Under the pieces are notes generated by a model. It was given only the letters and a program-made list of their open reading frames with translations. It was not told the origin of the DNA and did not search any database. From NCBI GenBank assembly GCA_012184525.1, contig WOFQ01000025.1, positions 372,001-436,000 of the forward strand: a stretch of 64,000 nucleotides of DNA, read 5' to 3'. Below, piece by piece: positions 20,259-33,700 of the stretch. The DNA is from Xenoacremonium recifei (lineage: Eukaryota; Ascomycota; Sordariomycetes; Hypocreales; Nectriaceae). Each line of letters starts with the position of its first letter. Position 1 is the first letter of the stretch. The position numbers and the translations under genes were made by a program.

Positions 20259-23243
20259 TTAAAATAGGACTGTTATGAATATGATGGCTATCGTTACCAT
20301 TATTAAAAGTCTTAAGCCCTCCATGACGCCTTTGTTTCCTCCCGCTGTCATAAGGGGTGATGTCGGCCCAGGCGAAGGTGCTTCAGTAGGCTCACTGGAT
20401 TTTCCATTGTCCGTCGTAACAGGAGACTTTGGAGTCACATCCGTGGCCTTGAGTGCTCCCGCAATTCCAGTTGGCTGCAGAGTCATTACTGTATAAAGTG
20501 ATCCCTTTCTAGTCGTAACATCAAAGACATTTGACTCCATATTGGTGGGGGCGAACTTGTAGACCTTAGTCTCGACCGGCAGGGTTGGATGGCTTTCGCC
20601 CTCGTAGCCATCCGGAGCATACTGGAGCCATTGTCCCAGAACTGGAAGTCGTTCTCCAGCAGCTGTTTGAGTGTCCAGAGTACAGAAGCCAACCTTAGGA
20701 ACCCTCAAAGTGACATGATCTTCTCCATGTAACCCGCATGCTTCACAAGGAGCTTCAGTGTTAGTCCACCCGATCGGGGGTACTCCGTTGTTCGCGCAGA
20801 CTGGGCACGGATAATATTCGATTGTGATAGAGACTTCTGTCACTACCAAGGATACACGATCGTTAGGGTCAACCGTCGTGTAAGCTACGGAAGTTGCTGT
20901 CGTTGCAACTGTCAATGTCGTAGTGGTGGTACGAGTAACTGGTTTGTCAACTGTAAGAGTGCTATGAAGCGTCACCAGAACGCCATTGCTAGTAAAAGTT
21001 GAGAAAGGAACGACCACAGTGGTTTCCCCACTTGGAATCGTGCTCGAAGGCTCTCCAGTACTCGAAGCTTCAGTGGCAGTTGTGGCGGCGGCCGTGGATG
21101 CATTTTCGACCAGTTCATAGAGAGTCAGCAAGATATTTATAGATATACGGGGATTGAGCGCAAAGCTACGACGCCCCAACCATTCAACCTCTGCAGGTGA
21201 AGCGACGTCACCGCCACAAAGTAGTCCAGGATCTCCAGGGCATGGAATATCGCAGTCTGCATTCTTGAGGAATCCAACTGCATCCAGTTGGTCCGAAACA
21301 TAGCATGATCTTAAGCCCATGTCAGCTTGAGTGAGTCTAATATAGGGGTCACCACGCACCTTTTATGTAATCCAACATATTTCTTGGATGCAGCTGCCCC
21401 GAGCTTCATGCATTTTGCAGTTGTCATATCGTCTTCGGTCGCTAATTCGCTAAAACTTGGGTACCCGTCTGAAGAGCCCACGCAGCCGGTGTACTTGTAC
21501 ACTTTGCCGAGCATGTTGAAGTTTGGAATATTCGAGGCTGCTGTCGTTTCCGTAGTTGTGGTAGCAGTGCTAGATTCAAAGCTTGAGTTTGCTGGGGTAG
21601 TAGTTTGCCCGCCAGTTGTGCTTTCGTCTGTTGATAAAACAGTATCTATGAGAAAGATCAGTGCTGCTCGTTGCATTGTGCGGAGTTAGGAGTGCGATGA
21701 ATGCCTCTATCTGGTCATAACATGACTGGAGGTATCAACCCTACGTCAAAATATATATGCAAACTTACTCGTTGACTCAGTGGTCTTTTGCGTCTCCGTT
21801 GACGACACTTCATATGTCGCAGGGCTGGTGGAGTCAAAGACTAATGTGGTTATTTGGGAAGTCGTTACTTCGGTGGTTGGGTCAACTATAGAACTAGTGG
21901 TTGAAGAACTGATGAACATGTATGAGGTGCTGCTTGAAACTGTTGTTAATGTAGTCTCAAATATAGTTGTGAATGTGCTTTCAGAAGTAGTTGCCAAGGT
22001 AGTTTCAGATGTCGTTGAATCGGACTCGGTCGTGCTTTCGAATGTAGTTGTTATGGTAGTTTCAGATGTGGTTATTGCGGTCGTCTCTGTTGTGCTCTCG
22101 AAGGTGGTTGTTTTAGATGTAACTGTAGTTGTCTCCAACGCAGTCGTAGAAGTTTCGGATGAGTAAGTGGCGGTTTCAGACGTAGCTATTGTAGTGGTTT
22201 CGGTTGTGCTTTCGAATGTAGTAGTTGCCATGGTAGTTTCCGTAAAAGTTGTAGTTGTCTCTGGGGCAGCCGTAGTAGTTTCTGATGTAAAAGTGGTAGT
22301 TTCGGATACAGTTGTAGATGTCTCCGGCGCGGTTGTCGTAGTTGTGGGTGAATCAGTGGTTGAGGCAATTTCCGTCGTCGTGGCATACTCCGATATGATG
22401 AGTGTTCCCGACACAGTGCCAGAAGCCTTGATTGTTTCTGTCGATTCGACAGCTGGCGGGTTGATGGCTACTGTACTTGTAACATAATCAAGCTCAAGAG
22501 TCTGTGTACTTTCTGTCGAACCTGAAGCCTTGATCAGGATAGCAGAGTCCCATTCAGCATCACCCTTGTCGCAGATAGCGAACACGATCGTGTGTGCCCC
22601 TGCAGATGCCGGCATGACGAAATCTAGTAGTGGAGATGAGCCGGGGTACGATGTGACACTATTTGGAGGCACAATAGCGCCTGGTTGTGAGAGCCATGGT
22701 GATGTGGCTGTAAAGAGGCTTCCATCTTCATTTTCTGCGTAGTTTGTGTTGTCAATGAAGACGCCCATTGGATCCGGAGACCCGCTGCAGATTGTCAATT
22801 TCTTATTCAAAAATACAAGTAACTCGGTGTTATTCTTACCCTTCTTCCTCAGAAGCAAAAACGAACTCAACCAGGATGCCGGAATAGCCGACATCGACGA
22901 TGACATCCACTGACAGAATAGCTGCATTGAAGGTATTCACGCCGCAATAGGTGTCGGATCCAGATTGCCCGTTGTTAACATAATGGTCCCCATTCGGAAG
23001 ACTGCCAACTGCAGTTCCGGTGGTGAGGATTGCGCCGCTTCCAATTCCAAAAGGCCCTTCAGTGAAAGTGCCTGAAGCTGCAGTTGCACCAGAGTATGAT
23101 GCACTGACGACATTGATCCCAGCACCACTGAAAATAGCGTTTGCTAAGTCCGTGGCTGAGTTAGATGCCGTGACGGAATAGGCATCACATTTGAATAGAA
23201 AAAGCGTCCAAGGAAGGACGATGCTGAGGATGATGTTCTTCAT
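20259..23243 (-). CDS. Secreted GPI-type protein: choice-of-anchor L domain, Thr-rich stalk, WSC domain
   Basis: A putative cell-wall protein of 918 aa in four exons (23243-22840, 22784-21769, 21645-21360, 21309-20259). A signal peptide (about 1-20) is followed by a region (about 25-230) that reads like bacterial choice-of-anchor L domains: GAILTTGTAVG, VEFVFASEEEG, MGVFIDNTNYA and HTIVFAICDKGDAEWDSA. A stalk of Thr/Ser/Glu repeats (ETTT, SETT) follows. The WSC carbohydrate-binding module begins at YTGCVGSSDGYPSF and includes SCYVSDQ and CPGDPGLLCGG. Another Thr-rich stretch leads to a hydrophobic C-terminal tail ending TVLF, consistent with GPI addition. An in-frame ATG at 23261 adds six residues. 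The 123-nt second intron has two possible in-frame acceptors; the distal one (exon resumes at 21645) was used. Confidence 0.82.
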
Positions 23244-25612
23244 TGCGGTCGACTCAAACATTTACTGATAACTATGTTACTCTCTAAGGCAAGAGTGAAA
23301 TAGGAAGAGGCTTTTCAACTTATACATCTACTCGAATAGCGATTTAACTGACATTGCTTACACGAAATAAGCTTAATATCATGTCGCGTGTCTGGATGAG
23401 ACAATAACAGAACTTAGCAGGTTCTGAATGAATCTGTTCGATGACTTGACTTGAGTCAGCTGCCTCAAGATAGATAAACAAGGAGGTGCATCGGCCATAT
23501 TTTTACTAGCGTGTCCCTCTTGACTTGTAGGTCTAGCTATATTTCACATTCCACGTTGCGAATGGCCAGCCTGTAGAGGTTCGCCACGGGATTATCTTTA
23601 AGAAAAGCCCTAGAAAGAGATATCTACAAATTAGTGCATGATAAAGTTAAGCATACTGAGTATGTTTAACTCTAACCATAAAAGATAGCAGCTAAGGGAA
23701 ATGAGGTGTCTTTCCCTATCTTATGCCGGGGATGATCCAGTGACATTCACGGAATGCAAACTTTACTTACCTTCGAAATTCCTCAAATTAAGTTCGCGAC
23801 GATCCGACTCTGTAAGTCGAGATCTGAAAGTCACGAAGAAAAGGACCCGAATTAGGACGAAGATAGAGCTGTTAGCTATGGACGAACATGGCTGTATCTC
23901 TAGCGTTGTTCATGTGCTTTTTTCTCAAGAAAACGGCATGCTAATCTTACTAATATTATGAAGACACAACGATTTACTCTGTGCTCTATCAATGGCGGCA
24001 GAGCTTTACACGTACACTTTATTGTACCTACGTGACAATGGAGTCGGCTCGGGCCGCATTCTTACACGGTAGTTGGGAGAGAGGCGCGTTTGACCCTGAC
24101 TCGCTGTTGGAATGCTAAACACGAAATATCTGGGGCTTTCAAGGTCTGGACCCCCAGCCCTGGCCAAGCTAATTAACCACTGGACGGGGTTTTTTAGCGC
24201 CAGTGACATTCAGTGTCACGACCTCCATGATTAAACAAGCATAAAATATGCCATGTATATCCAGACGACAGAGCCTTGCAACCATTGAGACATAGTGTGT
24301 CACATGCGAAGGAGCTCTAAATGCTTCACCATGCCGAGGAAGAGGTATATAGATTCGCTCTAATCTCCCTCTGACAGGAAGATCAAAGGGTAAGACTGTT
24401 AGCCCGTTATCCCTACCTATATCTTCTCAGCAGAGTTGCTACAAAGCTCCCGGGTCATTCTTACTACAGCTCATCCACTCCTTGTTAACCGCAAACTCTG
24501 ATATCGTAGTATTGAAGTTATATAGCGAGATTAACACAGAGATTAATACATAGACGGCAAGTTAATACAAGGGTAGAAAGGTGCAAGCAGAAAGATGAGA
24601 ATTATTTCAGGATGTAGTGGAAGCTGTACTCTGCACTAACAGGTGCGAAAACTAAAAGATTGACTAGATGCCGTTATTAATTATTGCTCTTGCCATTTAA
24701 AGCTCGGGAACCAAAGTTCACTGTATCGTTATAACTAATGAAACCGCGGATGACATGTTTAGTCTCTGTTTTCATTCACAAAATCGACAGGGAGTTTATG
24801 CCTCTATTATAAGACATATTGCTAAGAGTAAATATAGCGCGTCCACGGGTGAAGGCAGGGATAGCCAGAGTTTGAAGGAATGAGTTGATAAGTTATGGGA
24901 TACAAGAGTGAGTTCATGAGTTCAATAGCCAATAGGGTCAGGTGCAGAGATCGGCAGCACCTCTAGTTACAGCTGGACTGGACTGAACCAAAGGGACACT
25001 TTGAAACGAGTTTAAAAGTTTAGCGGAAGCAAGGCCCAGCAAGGCTTCATGGATCTAACTGGAGTACGGTGGCGGGCCCAGAAAGTTGTTGCTCAAAGTG
25101 AAGACGGCTCTCAAACCCTGATCCCTGCATAATTTTGAGGTACAAGACCTTTCAGTGGACAGACCGCTAGAATCTTTTTGCTTATGGCTCTGAAAAATTG
25201 CCTCGGCGCAGACAGGAGCCCTGGAGACGCTATCGCGAGTCGAGCTTCTAGCAGGGCTACAGCACTCAGCCAGAAGTCAATGTACTCATTTACCGGGAAT
25301 ATGTAAGTGTAAGTTTATTGGCGGCGAGTCATATATGCACGGGTATGTGCGTTTTGAAACCCAAAGTGAGGACGGTTGGGTGCAAATGGGTGGGTGATTC
25401 TAGGCTCCAGTATTGCACTTTCAGGAAGAAGTGGAAATACACCGCCACTTTGCTCCGTGATAATATTACTACATATCCCCGTTCCAATCTGTTCGTCATC
25501 ATTCTCAAACTCTAGCAGAACAGTCCGCCCTGCCTTCAGTCAGCCGTCTTCAGCAGGCCTCGAAGCTGAAAGCTGTATATAACAGTCGGACCGAGACAGC
25601 TAGCCGCCATTC
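23244..25612. other. Long intergenic region without recognised genes
   Basis: About 2.4 kb between the divergently transcribed WSC protein gene and the second HET gene. Only short, unconvincing open frames occur (the longest, at about 23701-23961, is 86 codons). No transposon ends, tRNA-like sequence or conserved protein reading was found by eye. Confidence 0.5.
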
Positions 25613-28221
25613 ATGCTGTGGGAAACTGGAAACCCAGAACCGATGGCGAAACTCATCACTGAAGATACAAAACTCTGCAAGATTTGCAAAAACATTCGAA
25701 TTGACGACAGCGAGACTGGCGGCTTTTGGGGAGTGTCTAAGAATGGGCACTGCGATATTCCTTTCAAGGGTAGCCGGTTTATTGAAGTTCCCTTAGGCAG
25801 TTGGGACGATAAGTTGCCCCGGACACCGATACTTCAGAGGTCCTTCAAGCAAACGGGGTGTAGCCTATGCCAATATCTCCAGCAATCAATACGGTTGTCA
25901 GGAGTCGGCACGAGACAGGCCAAAGTTCATATTTCTCTGTCTTACAAGCGGCATATCGACTTGGATATGCCCGGGCTAATTGCCAAGATTTCCGGCGAGG
26001 GATTACTCCGTTTTCTTTGTTTTAAAGTCGAGTCTCGAGACCGTACGATGAACTTCCGTTATTTTGAAATCCAATTGATTTATGCTGACAGATTTCCAGG
26101 GAACGTTTCTGCCTGGCTTCGCATATTTCGCAGTCCTCATCTCAAGCCCCTCTGTCAACAGAACATCTCCTGGATCGCAAAAGAGCTAAAGAAGTCTGAC
26201 ACTGCTTTTTTCTCGACTTTAGAAGCTGATTTCATCCCTACCAGACTTATCGATTTGGGAGACACCAATACATGCGATCCTCGCTTAATTCACACTGGTC
26301 AAAGGGCTTCGCCTGCAATATGTTATTCAGTTGCGACACCAGTCAAGTACTGTGCTCTCAGTTACTGCTGGGGCTTCCAATCGAGTTCTCAACCTCACCT
26401 GAAATTAGAACGCTCAACATTAACTGAATTCTCCCGGCGCATTCCACGAGCATCCTTCACCCCGGCAGTGAGCGATGCAATCCGAGTCTGCCGTTCTTTC
26501 AGAATCCGATTTCTGTGGATCGACGCCTTGTGCATTATTCAAGACGATTCGGAAGACTGGGAGAAAGAGAGTTCTCGAATGGACCAAGTATACGGCAACG
26601 CCTACTTCACAATTTGTGCAGTTTCCTCAGCATCAACCCATAAAAGCTTTTTAGAACGGCCTAAGCGACATGAGATCGATATTGCTTTCCAATCATCAAT
26701 CAAACCAAGTATTACCGGAAGATTCAAGCTCAGTTTCCAAGAAGCTTGGCATACGGAAGAAACGGCATTCCATATTTCAAAGACCGAAGACTTCAATTCC
26801 CCTTGGGCGGAGCGAGGATGGACATTCCAAGAAGAAAAGATGTCCTATAGGAATGTATACTTTGGGAAATCTATGATCTCTCTTATTTTCGGCAGACGAA
26901 CTTCTCGGGAGGATGGGACCGACGATGATAATTACAAAGTTTGCTTTCGCGATTTTCTCACCAACAGAACCATGGATCTAGAAGACATGCACTGGCATTG
27001 GAACGAGGAGCTTTCAATAAACTTCGCGGATAGAAAATTCACATATCCAGAGGACAAGCTGCCAGCGATCTCAGGACTGGCAAAAAGGTTTTCCAGCACA
27101 ACTTCGGATTCTTATCTTGCGGGAATGTGGCGAAAGAATCTCCCACGTGGACTACTATGGACAAATATGAATGACAAGCTAGGGTTTCATGATCTGTTAT
27201 ACAAGCTGACTGCACCACAGCCCTACATTGTGCCGTCTTGGAGTTTTTTGAACCCTTTACACGGTAAAATAAGCGGAGGTATCCCTTTTATGCATTACGT
27301 TGATTGGGAAAAGCATTTCGTTGATCAAGTAAAAATTATTCGTGCCTGGACACAAGGCACAGGCTTGGACCCTTTTGGGAGAATCCGATGTGGCACTATA
27401 CGAATGGCCGCAAGAGTCAGACTAGCCTCAGAATTTGTGGAATATTGGCCAAGGCCAAGTCAAGACCATCGGCTATGGACCACAAACTTCAACGGCACAT
27501 ATGGCGCTACCTGTCAACTAGACTGGTCATGTCTGAATGCACCAGAGCCAAGCCGCGGCTGCTCTCTGCTCCTACTCGGGAGTACATGCCAACGCTTGGA
27601 AGATGAACCTTGGCATTCTCTCTGTAACGGCTGCTACCCGGGAATTCCATCAGAACTAGGAAAAGGCATTACTCCCAAATAAGCCTGCGCGGATGAAGAG
27701 TCAATAACCGCTAATCGAAGTCTACAGATGTCGGCTCAGTTGACGATATTACAAGGACTAACCCTGGTACAACGACATATTTCTCATCGATTAAGGTATA
27801 AGAGAATTAATCTGGATCTCAGACTCTTCGGATTGCTCCTCAGATGCTCATGAGGTTCCAAAATGGGGCGAGCAAGAGGAGGATTCTACCGATGGTACAT
27901 CACACTAGTTTCCGAACGCTTGATTTGGGCCCCGAATGGGGATTCCTGATCCATAACATGCTAATATTCTCAATAGAAAGCGTGTATTCTGATTGTGCCT
28001 GCGGCTCTAATATATGTGACGTTTGCGGTCACTGCGTCGAGTGTTGCAATCGCGTGAATCTTGACAACCGTCATGCATGGGGACTTATCATCTGCCCCGC
28101 AAATGAACCAGGCAAATATTTTCGAGTTGGGATATTTACATCAAGAGCTTATGGACCGGGGAGAATTGGCGGAACAAAGGGTTTCGAGGATATACCATTT
28201 CAGGAGATTGATCTAATATAA
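25613..28221 (+). CDS. HET-domain protein with Cys-rich insertion near C-terminus
   Basis: A heterokaryon-incompatibility-type protein. The main exon runs from 25613 for about 2.0 kb. It carries an N-terminal Cys motif (LCKICKNI), then CALSYCWGF, FLWIDALCIIQDDSEDWE, SPWAERGWTFQEEKMS and LPAISGLAKRF. The main frame would stop at 27682, but family C-termini continue to a motif found further on, AWGLIICPANEPGKYFRVGIF, ending at 28221. I therefore infer two more exons, 27823-27894 and 27977-28221. The donor for the first of these introns is uncertain: GT at 27624 or GC at 27666, and both keep frame. The last exon includes SDCACGSNICDVCGHCVECC, a Cys-rich knot not usual in HET proteins. The alternative start is Met 11. 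Confidence 0.75.
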
Positions 28222-28450
28222 GACGAGGGACAAGAAACCTCTATAGTCATTCCAATGGGATTCAGGGCAGTGTAACTATCGGGCTAGTTTCCTGGATTAG
28301 GTAATCCAATAGAGCCCAGGTTGTTTATTAGCAGATATAATAGGTATTTGGTCTGAGCCTTAACTTGGGGCTACAATATTAGATTCTTTTCTGGCAGTTT
28401 CCTTTCTAACAATCTGCTCACACGCCCTGGGCCATTCTATACACAAGAAC

Positions 28451-29538
28451 TTAAGAAGCCTTCACAACCGATTTCGAGTTAGCAAAAGTGAAGCCCGTGT
28501 TCTGTTGGCCCAGATAATATGCCAAGGCGTAGAGCGTGTACGTCTCGGGGTTCTTTATGGCGTTGGCGGTTCCAAGCCTCACAATAGAGTTTAGGGCATC
28601 TTTAAAAAGATGTCAGTACGTTCCATACCGTATATTGACTCGGGTTAATAACTTACAGCTCACATCCGGAGTGGCAGCAGTACCCTCAGTGAGATGAAAG
28701 AGTTCGTGGAAAAGGTTCAATGAGCGGGTCTGAAGTGTTGAAATCGACACCTTCGCGGCGGTTACGGCAGATAGCCCTGACAAAGTATCCGGTATCGACT
28801 GGTCGAAATTCGCCGTACATAGAGTGACTGTGCTAGGTGTAGTCTGGTCCTGAGTAGCAGCCATATTGAGAGAACTGCTTCCACAATAGTCTCCAGGCTC
28901 GGAAACAACATATTGGCTCAAATCACTGGACCAGAATGGCACTTCTATCTTCACAGTCAAAGCCTGGCCTCGAGTTTTGTTTCCATATCGACTGATGCGA
29001 TAAGGCCTTGCGTACCATTTGTGTTGACATTCTCGTAGAGGCTCTGTATTGTCTTTCCGTCGCTTCGAGGTGCCCCTGTCTCCGGATCATAGGCGACGTC
29101 TGTCCATGCTTGTTGTTGGAGCCAGTCGCTGCTGCAAAACAACCATGGTTTACCACCCGGGGGTAACGCAGTATTGGACACAACTTCATTCACTTGACCG
29201 ATAACATCTAGATTCTATGTCAGCGATGGCGTTTCACTAGGAAGACTGGGTAGGAACGCACTGCCGGCCTGCGACGCATCATCGGTTGGCTTGATACTAA
29301 AGAAAGTTGTGAGGTACTTCCGGCTATCGGTATCCGTGGCTGCCGCGCCGGTGACTGCTGAAGAAACCAACGTCAAAGAGTCCGCAAACCATCCGTCGAT
29401 GTTCTGTCCGTCACATGAACCGCCGCCGGTTCCGGTCTTGACAGTAAAGACATCTGTGACCGACACAGCCGAAGCAAGCTGAGTAACGAGGCCTAGTGCA
29501 ACAAGGCTACGAGCGGGGAGGGTCATTGAAGACATCAT
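28451..29538 (-). CDS. Secreted zinc metallopeptidase, M35/aspzincin-like
   Basis: A probable secreted endopeptidase of 309 aa in four exons (29538-29262, 29207-29016, 28968-28657, 28599-28451). A signal peptide (about 1-25, ending LASAVS) is followed by a domain whose zinc-binding motif HELFH (in LNLFHELFHLTEG) lies near residue 245. Downstream, NPETYTLYALAYYLG resembles the Asn/Ala-x-Tyr-x-Leu-Tyr segment after the third ligand in aspzincins. The usual GTxDxxYG is not exact, so assignment to M35 is tentative. Cysteines are few. The 47-nt third-exon junction (29015/28968) uses an ..GAG acceptor and is the only one restoring frame. It lies between an HET gene and a large adhesin-like gene. 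Confidence 0.72.
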
Positions 29539-30703
29539 TATAGTGGTATCTGTCTATAACTGTGAAGTCATCGTTGAACAACTCACAGTCGAAAGGACGT
29601 CGCGTAGTACGTGTCGTCCTTCCTTATACATTTATTGTACGGGCGAAGGGGCACAGAGAGGGCCTGACCTAAATGAGAAGTTCATTATCGGACATGAACG
29701 AACAGCCCTTGTCCAAATGCCCACGGAATAACCCTACGACCACCTGAGAGGTAAGAACTATTTTTAAGACGATACATGAAGGATCCGACTGCAACCTTAA
29801 CAGGAGTTTATTTGTCAGCTAGGAGGCCAAGCAGTGTGCATTTACATTTGTAGTATCGAGTACTACTTCCAATGCAAACCGTGTAAGGATCTTTTGCATC
29901 TTAATCAGTTCGAGCTCACGTCAGATGCATCTTGAGCTGGGAGGATTTTGATAAGCCTGCCATACGCTAATTAAGCTGTAACTCGGCTGTTGTGGGGAAA
30001 GGGTTAATTCGCTATAAGGCAATACTAGTGCTAAAGTTCCTGAGCCTTAATAAAGTGAGATCAACAAAATCCCAAAGCCCAAATTAGGTATCAACTTGGG
30101 CAGACGTACAGGGATGTTGCATAGAATTACTGGATCGTGGATCCATGCACGTAGACTTTACTCTTGGTCGATAGGATCTAATTGCAGCATCTTGGCTGGA
30201 GAGAACGCGATCATGTTTCCATCAGTGCAAGTTCGTGGCTTTGAATGGTGAGACTTATGCGCGGAAGAACTTTTGACTTACATGGTCATGGTTATTTGTG
30301 GGGATAGAACCTTGCTCGCCAGTTCGCTACGTTCATAGGATTTGTTGGTCCACTTCAGAACATGCGAAGCAGACATTCAAGGGTATTGACAGTTGATTCC
30401 TGATTGATCTTGTTGCATCATTTCTTCTTTTTTTAAATCCTGACTGTTTAGAGACATGTAATGCCTAAGACCTCAAATATGCATCGAATACTTATACACG
30501 TGAGACTCACTGCCAAGGTATACCCTTCAAGGCAAACGATTCTCGCTTCATGCAGGTTTTGTGTCGACAATTGACTGCCGCTCTTCTAAATAAGTGTCGA
30601 CTATACTTCATGCAACCACGCTCCTTTTTCTTTGCATGTTGCATAGGTTCTTCGTCGTCAAAGTCCATCGTTGGTACAGAAACCGACTTATCCCAGCATC
30701 AAG
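29539..30703. other. Divergent intergenic region, no gene seen
   Basis: About 1.2 kb upstream of both the metallopeptidase and the adhesin-like gene. Short frames only; no conserved reading recognised. Confidence 0.5.
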
Positions 30704-33700
30704 ATGGTGAAGATGCGGCCCTTGAGTGTGATCTCGCTTTCACTACCACTAATGCCTTTCACTGTGGCCCATAAACTCATAAAGGGATGCAATTCCGGGT
30801 CATGCTTAGTACGAGATCAGTGTTTTCAGCTTGAGCACGGTCAGTCTTGTTGTGTTAACACAAAAACCAATCTAAGGTATATTTGTAGTCTCGGTAAGTT
30901 TTCTTCGTTTTCCATAGCTATGAGTCTCGGTCCTACACCAGAGCCAGTCTAATGTTGGAGAAAGGTCACGCTTGCTGCGGCGAGGGCTGTTGTCCTGAAG
31001 GATGGAGGTGCGGGAGTGATGAGATGTGCCATGCTCCCGATTCCAAGGCTGGTTGTAATGGCGCTTGCTCGACTACAGTCATCACGGTATTGTTGTCAGA
31101 GACGATGGTCTACACAACCTACGACGCTGTATCAGAGACGCCACTAGGCCAGCTCTCACTACCAGCCAATGGCAACTCCTCACCCTCCTATGCCAGTAGT
31201 GAGGGACCGCATGCACAAAGCAATACACCCACTAACGGCAACCCCCACCATTCGGAGAACCGAATTTCTACAAAAATAAGAAAGGGAAAGGGCTCTGAGA
31301 GCCACACAGAGCCAGTTTCAGTAAGTGTTCACATATTGAAAGTATATCAGGATCATCCTAACAGAATATCTTCGTCTCAGCCAGCCTTGAGCAAAACAAA
31401 AACTAAATCTGGTCAGCCTGAAAGGGCTCAAACAAATACAATTGCAAGCAGACCGGCCAGCTCTGGGAAAGTTTTCTCCCACACAAGTGCTACATCCCGC
31501 AAATCGAAGTTTCTAGGTACTTCTCCGACTTTACTTGGCGGCAAACCCGGCCCTTCCCAAAGCCATCGGTCCTCGGAGACTTCTGCACTGGCCGAAGGAT
31601 CTTCCACCATCAGATTGCATTCAAGCTCTATGATGTCAAGATCTTCCATTCCCACCGGGAAAGACTTTCAGAACTCAACCAGATTATCTTTCACGCCGAT
31701 ACCTTCCATTGAGAGATCAACTACGGCCGGTATCCCAATCATCGGGTCGTCTACTTCTTCAACGAATGCAACTCCTTCGAAGGGTTCTAGTGTGAGCGGA
31801 TCTCAACTTCAGACTAGCCTGATCTCGGGCGTTCCGGGCACCTCACCTGGCATTGCCGTACCAACCTCTACACCTACCAGTGAGCTTCCGGGTACGGAAA
31901 GTCACGCCGTCTCCTTTTCCTCTACATTCCTACCAAGTAGCGTTATTATCACTCATTCTAACGCTACCACTTCCCAAAAAACAGCCCCAAACACCGAACT
32001 AAGCGCTTTCTCGGGGCCAATCCCTACAACTGAGCCTGAAACGGAGATCAGTTCCACGTTTATTAGTACTGGAAATGGCACTCAGCAGAGCACGCAATCT
32101 AAAACTCAGCATAGCTCCGGCATCAATACTCAGATTGATACTCAAAGCGACAGTCAAACGGGAACTCAGAGCGACATACCCGATGGTACCGATACCGGAA
32201 CCCAGAATGTTCTCCAAACCAGTGTTGCAACCCGCACCGATACTGGCACCAAGATTGACTCTGGCAGTATCATTGAGACTGCTACTGGTATCCCAAAAAG
32301 CAGTAACTCCGGTATCCAGACGAGTAATATTTCTGGAACTCAGAGAGTGTCTGATTCTACTATTGCTACGGACCTCGTCTCTGGTATTGAGACTAGTGGT
32401 ATTCTAACAGGAACTGCCACTGGAAATCCAACAGAGACTGTCTCTAGTGTCCCAAGGAGAACCACCTCCAATATCGACACTAATATCCCAACTGGCACTG
32501 TCTCTGACATTGGAACGAGCGGTATCCCTACCGGTATTGGACCTACTACCGAGACCAGCATCCAGACCGGTACTCAGCTCAGCACTCAAGCAGGGACCTT
32601 TTCCGACACCCAGCCTCCCACCCAACTTATTTCACAAACAACCATTCTTCCCACATCCGGACCGTCTACTGGGGCTGCTGGCGTAACGGTGACTACCGGC
32701 ACTTCAGCTCCACTTACGGAGCCTACTGGCTCTTCTATCCCAGTAACTGAGCCCACTGGTTCATCTGTGTCTTTAGCAGAAACTACAGCGACACCTCCTC
32801 CGGTTTCGTCTGGCGATACTGCAGTTTCTTCCATTCCTGGAATACCGACATCGAGAAGCGGAACGGTAGGCACCTCAACCACTAACACAGAGACTGGGAC
32901 TACGGGAATTGCACTCTCCACGAGTGGAACCGCGGTTGAAAGCTCCATCACCGAGCCAGCTCAACCATCCTCCTCCAGTATCCCACTGGTAGGACCGAGT
33001 AATGGAGCCAGTACCCAGACGAACCCTCTCCCAGAGACGAGCGGGGTCACAACAAGCGAGGCTCAGTCAGGCACCGCATCGACCGGATCCCCAACTGAAG
33101 TCGGTAGTACTGGATCAGATAACCAGGTGCCTACAACCTCTGAAGCAGCACAGCCCGGTACAAGCTCTGAAGGCGGATTCATCGTTCCCGTTACAACAGC
33201 AGTATCCGGTCCTGAGCCTACTGATGACGGCTTCATCCTCCCGTGTGATATATGGTTCTTCGATATCTGTCTTGGCTCAATTTCTGCCTGGCATGTTATT
33301 CTCCCTCCAGGAACCTACCCTCTGTATGTATCCCATCAGCGGCTACGCAAAAAACTAATGTTCTGGTAGGGGTCCGCCGCCACCCTTTTCGACAGACCCA
33401 TCATTCCCCGTTACCATCAATATCAATGGACAGATTCCCGAATGGCCTCAGTTTACGTAAGAGCTCTATGTATCATGCCTTATCTTGGGAAGATACACTA
33501 ACAATTTCTAGGGTCGGTCCTGATAACGAACCAACTTTTTCTTCAGAACCATCGGACTGTGAGACGGAGACGGCTCAGCTGTGTATTACCAGTACATCAT
33601 ATGGCGTCCCGGCTAATGCCCCGGCGACAACTACTGCGACGCAGGTTGTCTCAACTTGCGGGACAATATTCGGCTGTGACGTTGGAGACAGCACTGCCTC

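Noticed and set aside
22167..22487. Val-rich open frames on the plus strand opposite the WSC protein
   Set aside because: They are the antisense image of Thr/Ser/Glu repeats in the real gene; repetitive codons produce long opposite-strand frames.
23701..23961. 86-codon frame in the long intergenic region
   Set aside because: Lys/Arg-rich without motif; no neighbouring exons with matching phase.
32586..32951. Minus-strand frames across the adhesin-like gene
   Set aside because: Shadows of the Ser/Thr-rich coding repeats; no start context or domain.
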